Below are positions 5,685-6,796 of a stretch of 6,796 nt of DNA, one piece after another. The stretch is from Betaproteobacteria bacterium (GTDB taxonomy: Bacteria > Pseudomonadota > Gammaproteobacteria > Burkholderiales > Nitrosomonadaceae): contig JAHZIU010000183.1 of the NCBI GenBank assembly GCA_022601315.1, positions 1 through 6,796 of the forward strand, read 5' to 3'. The translations under genes and the position numbers were made by a program. The notes beneath the pieces were generated by a model, which worked only from the letters and a program-made list of their open reading frames with translations, did not search any database and was not told the origin of the DNA. The first letter of the stretch is position 1. The number at the start of each line of letters is the position of its first letter.

Positions 5685-6796
5685 ATGATTGTAAACCTTG
5701 GTGAATTGCGTCACCAGCTACTCGAAGAGAACCCTCGCCTTAAACAGCCATCGATTACAGAATTCGACTTGCCATTTAATGACTCTCGTCGCATGCCGCG
5801 CTTGTCTTTGGCGCAACAGAAGAAACGTGCAAAAGAGCTTCTGAAATCACTTAAAGCTGGAGAAACCCCTGCGCTTTCACGTGCCTACGACGTGGGCGTG
5901 CAGAATATCGGCGAAGAGGCGAACTTAGCCAAATGTCAATATATCATAGCAAAAGAGCTTGGCTTCCATAAATGGCAAAATTTAAAAAACCATATTGAAT
6001 TCGCTACTGTCGCGCAGCAAGCAATAGAAAATGGGGAGCCCACAGCTTTAGATGCAGCTAAAGACACGTTGCATATTCGATGTGGTACTGATATTAAACA
6101 TAACCTAGCTATTGCAGGTTTTTGTGGTGATTTCTTAGCATTTTCTGATCCTTACTGTCAGGGTCCTGTTGTCGAGACAAATTCACTAGAAGCGTTTATA
6201 GATATTCGGGCTAAATTCATTTCTAATGCTTATAATCTCTCCGAAACTAATGAGTTGAGAGATGGATTAGCGGGTGAATACAGCGCTTTAGACTGCGCAA
6301 GAAACTATCAGAGTGTCAATATATGGCTTGAACATGATAGCTATGACCAGCTTATACTCGCCAAGCTACTTGACTACTTTAGCGCGCCAGCACATAGGCC
6401 CAAACAAATTAAATTAATCACGATTGAGGGTTTTCCAGGTATCAAAGTCTTTAATGGTATTGGTCAATTGCCACCGGATGCCCTTCGAGTATTGTGGCGA
6501 AATTTTGAAGAGGTGACTGAAGAACAATTTGCAATTGGTCAACAAACTTGGCGTGCGCTTAAATCAGAATCTCCGGAAGCATTGTTTAGAATCGTACAAT
6601 TCGGAACACCGAAATTGCCAACGATGGGTAAAGCGGTGGCGAGGCATTTGCAAGAGTTACCCAGTCTGAAGAATGGATTGAGTTTGGTAGAAGAGCTTAC
6701 CTTGCGAATCCTTGCTGACAAAGGCTCAATTAATGCGGTTAGATTATTTAATTGGTATACCAATCACTATGAGCCGCTGACCTTTCTGGGTGATAC
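5685..6796 (+). CDS. DUF1835-type protein of unknown function, C-terminus beyond window
   Basis: The ATG at 5685 opens a frame of 370 codons with no stop before the right edge, so the gene is partial at its 3' end. AGGAG at 5674-5678, six bases before the ATG, supports the start. Residues about 40-105 contain SLAQQKKRAKELLKSL and then AKCQYIIAKELGFHKWQNLK. The latter resembles the 'AQ-x-x-IARE-x-GF-x-SW-x-x-LK' helix-turn segment often found at the N-terminus of DUF1835 and ankyrin-repeat proteins. The DUF1835 part begins near LHIRCG (129-134), continues with FCGDFLAFSDPYCQGPV (146-162), and includes WLEHDSYDQLILAKLL (214-229). The later stretch LPTMGKAVARHLQELPS (311-327) followed by NGLSLVEELTLRIL (330-343) is the usual DUF1835/DUF3658 C-terminal signature. 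The family has no established reaction and I assign none. There is no signal peptide or membrane segment, so it is probably cytosolic. It lies 229 bases after the c-di-GMP gene and is probably transcribed separately. Confidence 0.8.
   Translation, partial: MIVNLGELRHQLLEENPRLKQPSITEFDLPFNDSRRMPRLSLAQQKKRAKELLKSLKAGETPALSRAYDVGVQNIGEEANLAKCQYIIAKELGFHKWQNLKNHIEFATVAQQAIENGEPTALDAAKDTLHIRCGTDIKHNLAIAGFCGDFLAFSDPYCQGPVVETNSLEAFIDIRAKFISNAYNLSETNELRDGLAGEYSALDCARNYQSVNIWLEHDSYDQLILAKLLDYFSAPAHRPKQIKLITIEGFPGIKVFNGIGQLPPDALRVLWRNFEEVTEEQFAIGQQTWRALKSESPEALFRIVQFGTPKLPTMGKAVARHLQELPSLKNGLSLVEELTLRILADKGSINAVRLFNWYTNHYEPLTFLGD

Noticed and set aside
6539..6763. Minus-strand 74-codon frame near the right edge
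   Set aside because: Antisense to the DUF1835-type gene, whose conserved C-terminal signature is encoded exactly here.
1..6796. CRISPR array, tRNA, rRNA, insertion sequence or toxin-antitoxin pair
   Set aside because: No regularly spaced direct repeats, no cloverleaf or rRNA signature, no transposase motif and no pair of small overlapping genes were seen on either strand.

Overview
The window looks like ordinary chromosomal DNA of a moderately AT-rich proteobacterium, probably gamma or beta. The basis is the style of the c-di-GMP protein (PAS-PAS-GGDEF-EAL with a typical ATHDELTGLPNRSLL linker), AGGAG-type ribosome binding sites, and a DUF3147-like membrane protein. I see no phage, insertion sequence, CRISPR array, tRNA or rRNA. 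A species name cannot be supported.

Left part (1-741), minus strand: a partial small membrane protein of the DUF3147 type that runs off the left edge (1-122), and upstream of it a 160-residue ion channel with a TTVGFGD filter (259-741). Positions 742-1362 hold no convincing gene but do hold several inverted repeats.

Middle (1363-5455), plus strand: an exported glycerophosphodiester phosphodiesterase of 421 residues with an unusual number of cysteines, a 376-base gap containing a perfect 14-base palindrome, and an 816-residue soluble PAS-PAS-(GAF-like)-GGDEF-EAL protein. All the cyclase, inhibitory-site and phosphodiesterase motifs I looked for are present in it.

Right part (5456-6796): a 229-base gap with a nested imperfect inverted repeat whose layout resembles a degenerate integron attC site. 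It is followed by a plus-strand gene (from 5685) that stays open to the right edge and encodes a DUF1835-type protein of unknown function.

The genes do not form an obvious pathway. Each has its own gap and its own ribosome binding site where one is visible, so they are probably separate transcription units. I found no clear new multi-gene system. The points most worth checking are the attC-like element before the DUF1835 gene, the inverted repeats at 1049-1144, the palindrome at 2776-2789, and the cysteine-rich exported phosphodiesterase.
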